64,000 nt of DNA from JBMNCQ01 sp049366715 (GTDB taxonomy: Bacteria; Bacillota; Peptococcia; Peptococcales; BICA1-8): assembly GCA_049366715.1 (NCBI GenBank), contig JBMNCQ010000055.1:62001-126000 (forward strand), written 5' to 3'. Below are positions 63,063-64,000 of this stretch, one piece after another. Under the pieces are notes generated by a model, which saw only the letters and a program-made list of their open reading frames with translations, did no database searches and was not told the origin of the DNA. The first letter of the stretch is position 1; each line of letters starts with the position of its first letter. The translations under genes and the position numbers were made by a program.

Positions 63063-64000
63063 GTTTCAATTCCTCATAGGTAAGCTAGTAACGGAATCTG
63101 TGGCAGCCACGCCGATGGACTCGCTCTCAATGGAGTTTCAAATCCTCATAGGTAAGCTAGTAACATGAAAAGGTTTCTACCCTTTCTTGTAGAAATATCT
63201 GGGTTTCAAATCCTCATAGGTAAGCTAGTAACACTAAAGCAATACAGTGACGTATATAACAAAAAGGGTTTCAAATCCTCATAGGTAAGCTAGTAACTGT
63301 TGTTACCTCCTCTATATTATTAGCATTAACATAGTTTCAAATCCTCATAGGTAAGCTAGTAACTTCTTTTTCCCGCCCCGAAGTGCTACTTTTAGCAGCG
63401 GGTTTCAAATCCTCATAGGTAAGCTAGTAACTCACATGCTGTTTGGCAACAATGCTGTAGTAGAGACGTTTCAAATCCTCATAGGTAAGCTAGTAACCAA
63501 CTCCAGAAATAACAGAAGGAGCGGTTACTCCGTGTTTCAAATCCTCATAGGTAAGCTAGTAACTATATGGCTAGGAATGCAATATAAACTGGATAAGAAG
63601 TTTCAAATCCTCATAGGTAAGCTAGTAACTAATAAAAGCCCCGAAAGCCGAGAGCTTCCGAGAAGGTTTCAAATCCTCATAGGTAAGCTAGTAACGTTAG
63701 TTTTTCCATTATTAATCGCTCCTTTTATTTTATGTTTCAAATCCTCATAGGTAAGCTAGTAACCTATTATGCTAACTTATATCCAGCTTATTATGTTCCA
63801 GTTTCAAATCCTCATAGGTAAGCTAGTAACCTATATGTAAAGTATAATTTATCTGAGGTGTTTCTGTTTCAAATCCTCATAGGTAAGCTAGTAACGTGAT
63901 AAATCACGTTGGTGGGAGCGCAGATAAGCAGTTTCAAATCCTCATAGGTAAGCTAGTAACCAGCGACAAAGCTGATATACGTCAGGAGACTCACATGTTT
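63063..64000 (-). CRISPR. CRISPR array 2: 14 full repeats, continues past the window
   Basis: Same 30-bp repeat as array 1. Starts: 63063 (one change, AATTCC for AAATCC), 63135, 63203, 63268, 63334, 63402, 63468, 63534, 63600, 63666, 63734, 63801, 63866, 63931. The last four bases (63997-64000, GTTT) begin a fifteenth. Spacers are 35-42 bp and differ from those of array 1. The variant repeat at the left end again suggests leftward transcription with the leader beyond 64000. Confidence 0.98.

Noticed and set aside
63436..63750. Plus-strand frame inside array 2 (repeated FQILIGKLVT)
   Set aside because: It is a translation of CRISPR repeats and spacers.

Overview
The window looks like chromosomal DNA of an anaerobic, spore-forming Clostridia (Firmicutes), probably Peptococcaceae- or Desulfotomaculum-like. 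Evidence for this: strong AGGAGG ribosome sites with many TTG and GTG starts, a spore photoproduct lyase, a CwlD-type amidase, DegV, the DUF1659/DUF2922/YvrJ set, a CsoR regulon, CtsR boxes, and a heterodisulfide-reductase-type electron-bifurcation operon. No rRNA or tRNA gene was seen. A 100-N scaffold gap lies at 32377-32476 inside a minisatellite.

Layout. 1-7 kb: a truncated permease, a Clp-fold membrane proteinase, a YgjP-type metallohydrolase, a GGDEF/HD-GYP c-di-GMP enzyme, and an agr-like quorum locus with AgrB, two cyclic-lactone AgrD peptides and three paralogous small membrane proteins, but no kinase or response regulator. 7-14 kb: a seven-gene hdrCBA-flxDCBA operon for NADH-linked flavin-based electron bifurcation. 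14-23 kb: PilZ protein, Na/Pi symporter, methylglyoxal synthase, DUF401 permease, CopZ-like chaperone, GDPD and cardiolipin synthase. 23-33 kb: an ECF sigma/anti-sigma pair followed by a DUF1287 gene broken by a segment carrying a second DUF1287 gene; DMT permease; polysaccharide deacetylase; a ComK-like gene whose promoter spacer is a LexA box; DegV; the YvrJ/DUF2922/DUF1659 set. 33-44 kb: small genes and relics, a dicarboxylate symporter, cwlD, ku, an S41 protease and splB.

44-58 kb: a split ArsP-type permease, a P1B metal ATPase and its probable regulator CsoR. The ATPase and CsoR share TACCCC-type operators but are now separated by a 1191-residue PKD/fibronectin secreted protein gene flanked by IS3-family end remnants. 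A cobalamin riboswitch then heads a three-gene corrinoid ABC importer whose binding protein is fused to an FMN-binding domain. A minimal two-gene SufCB system and a CtsR-regulated Hsp20 follow.

60.6-64 kb: two CRISPR arrays of one repeat family (12 repeats, then at least 14 running off the window), both apparently transcribed leftward. Between them lie a decayed cas2-like remnant next to the array 1 leader, a relic pair of repeats and a DinJ/YoeB toxin-antitoxin operon. No intact cas gene is in the window.
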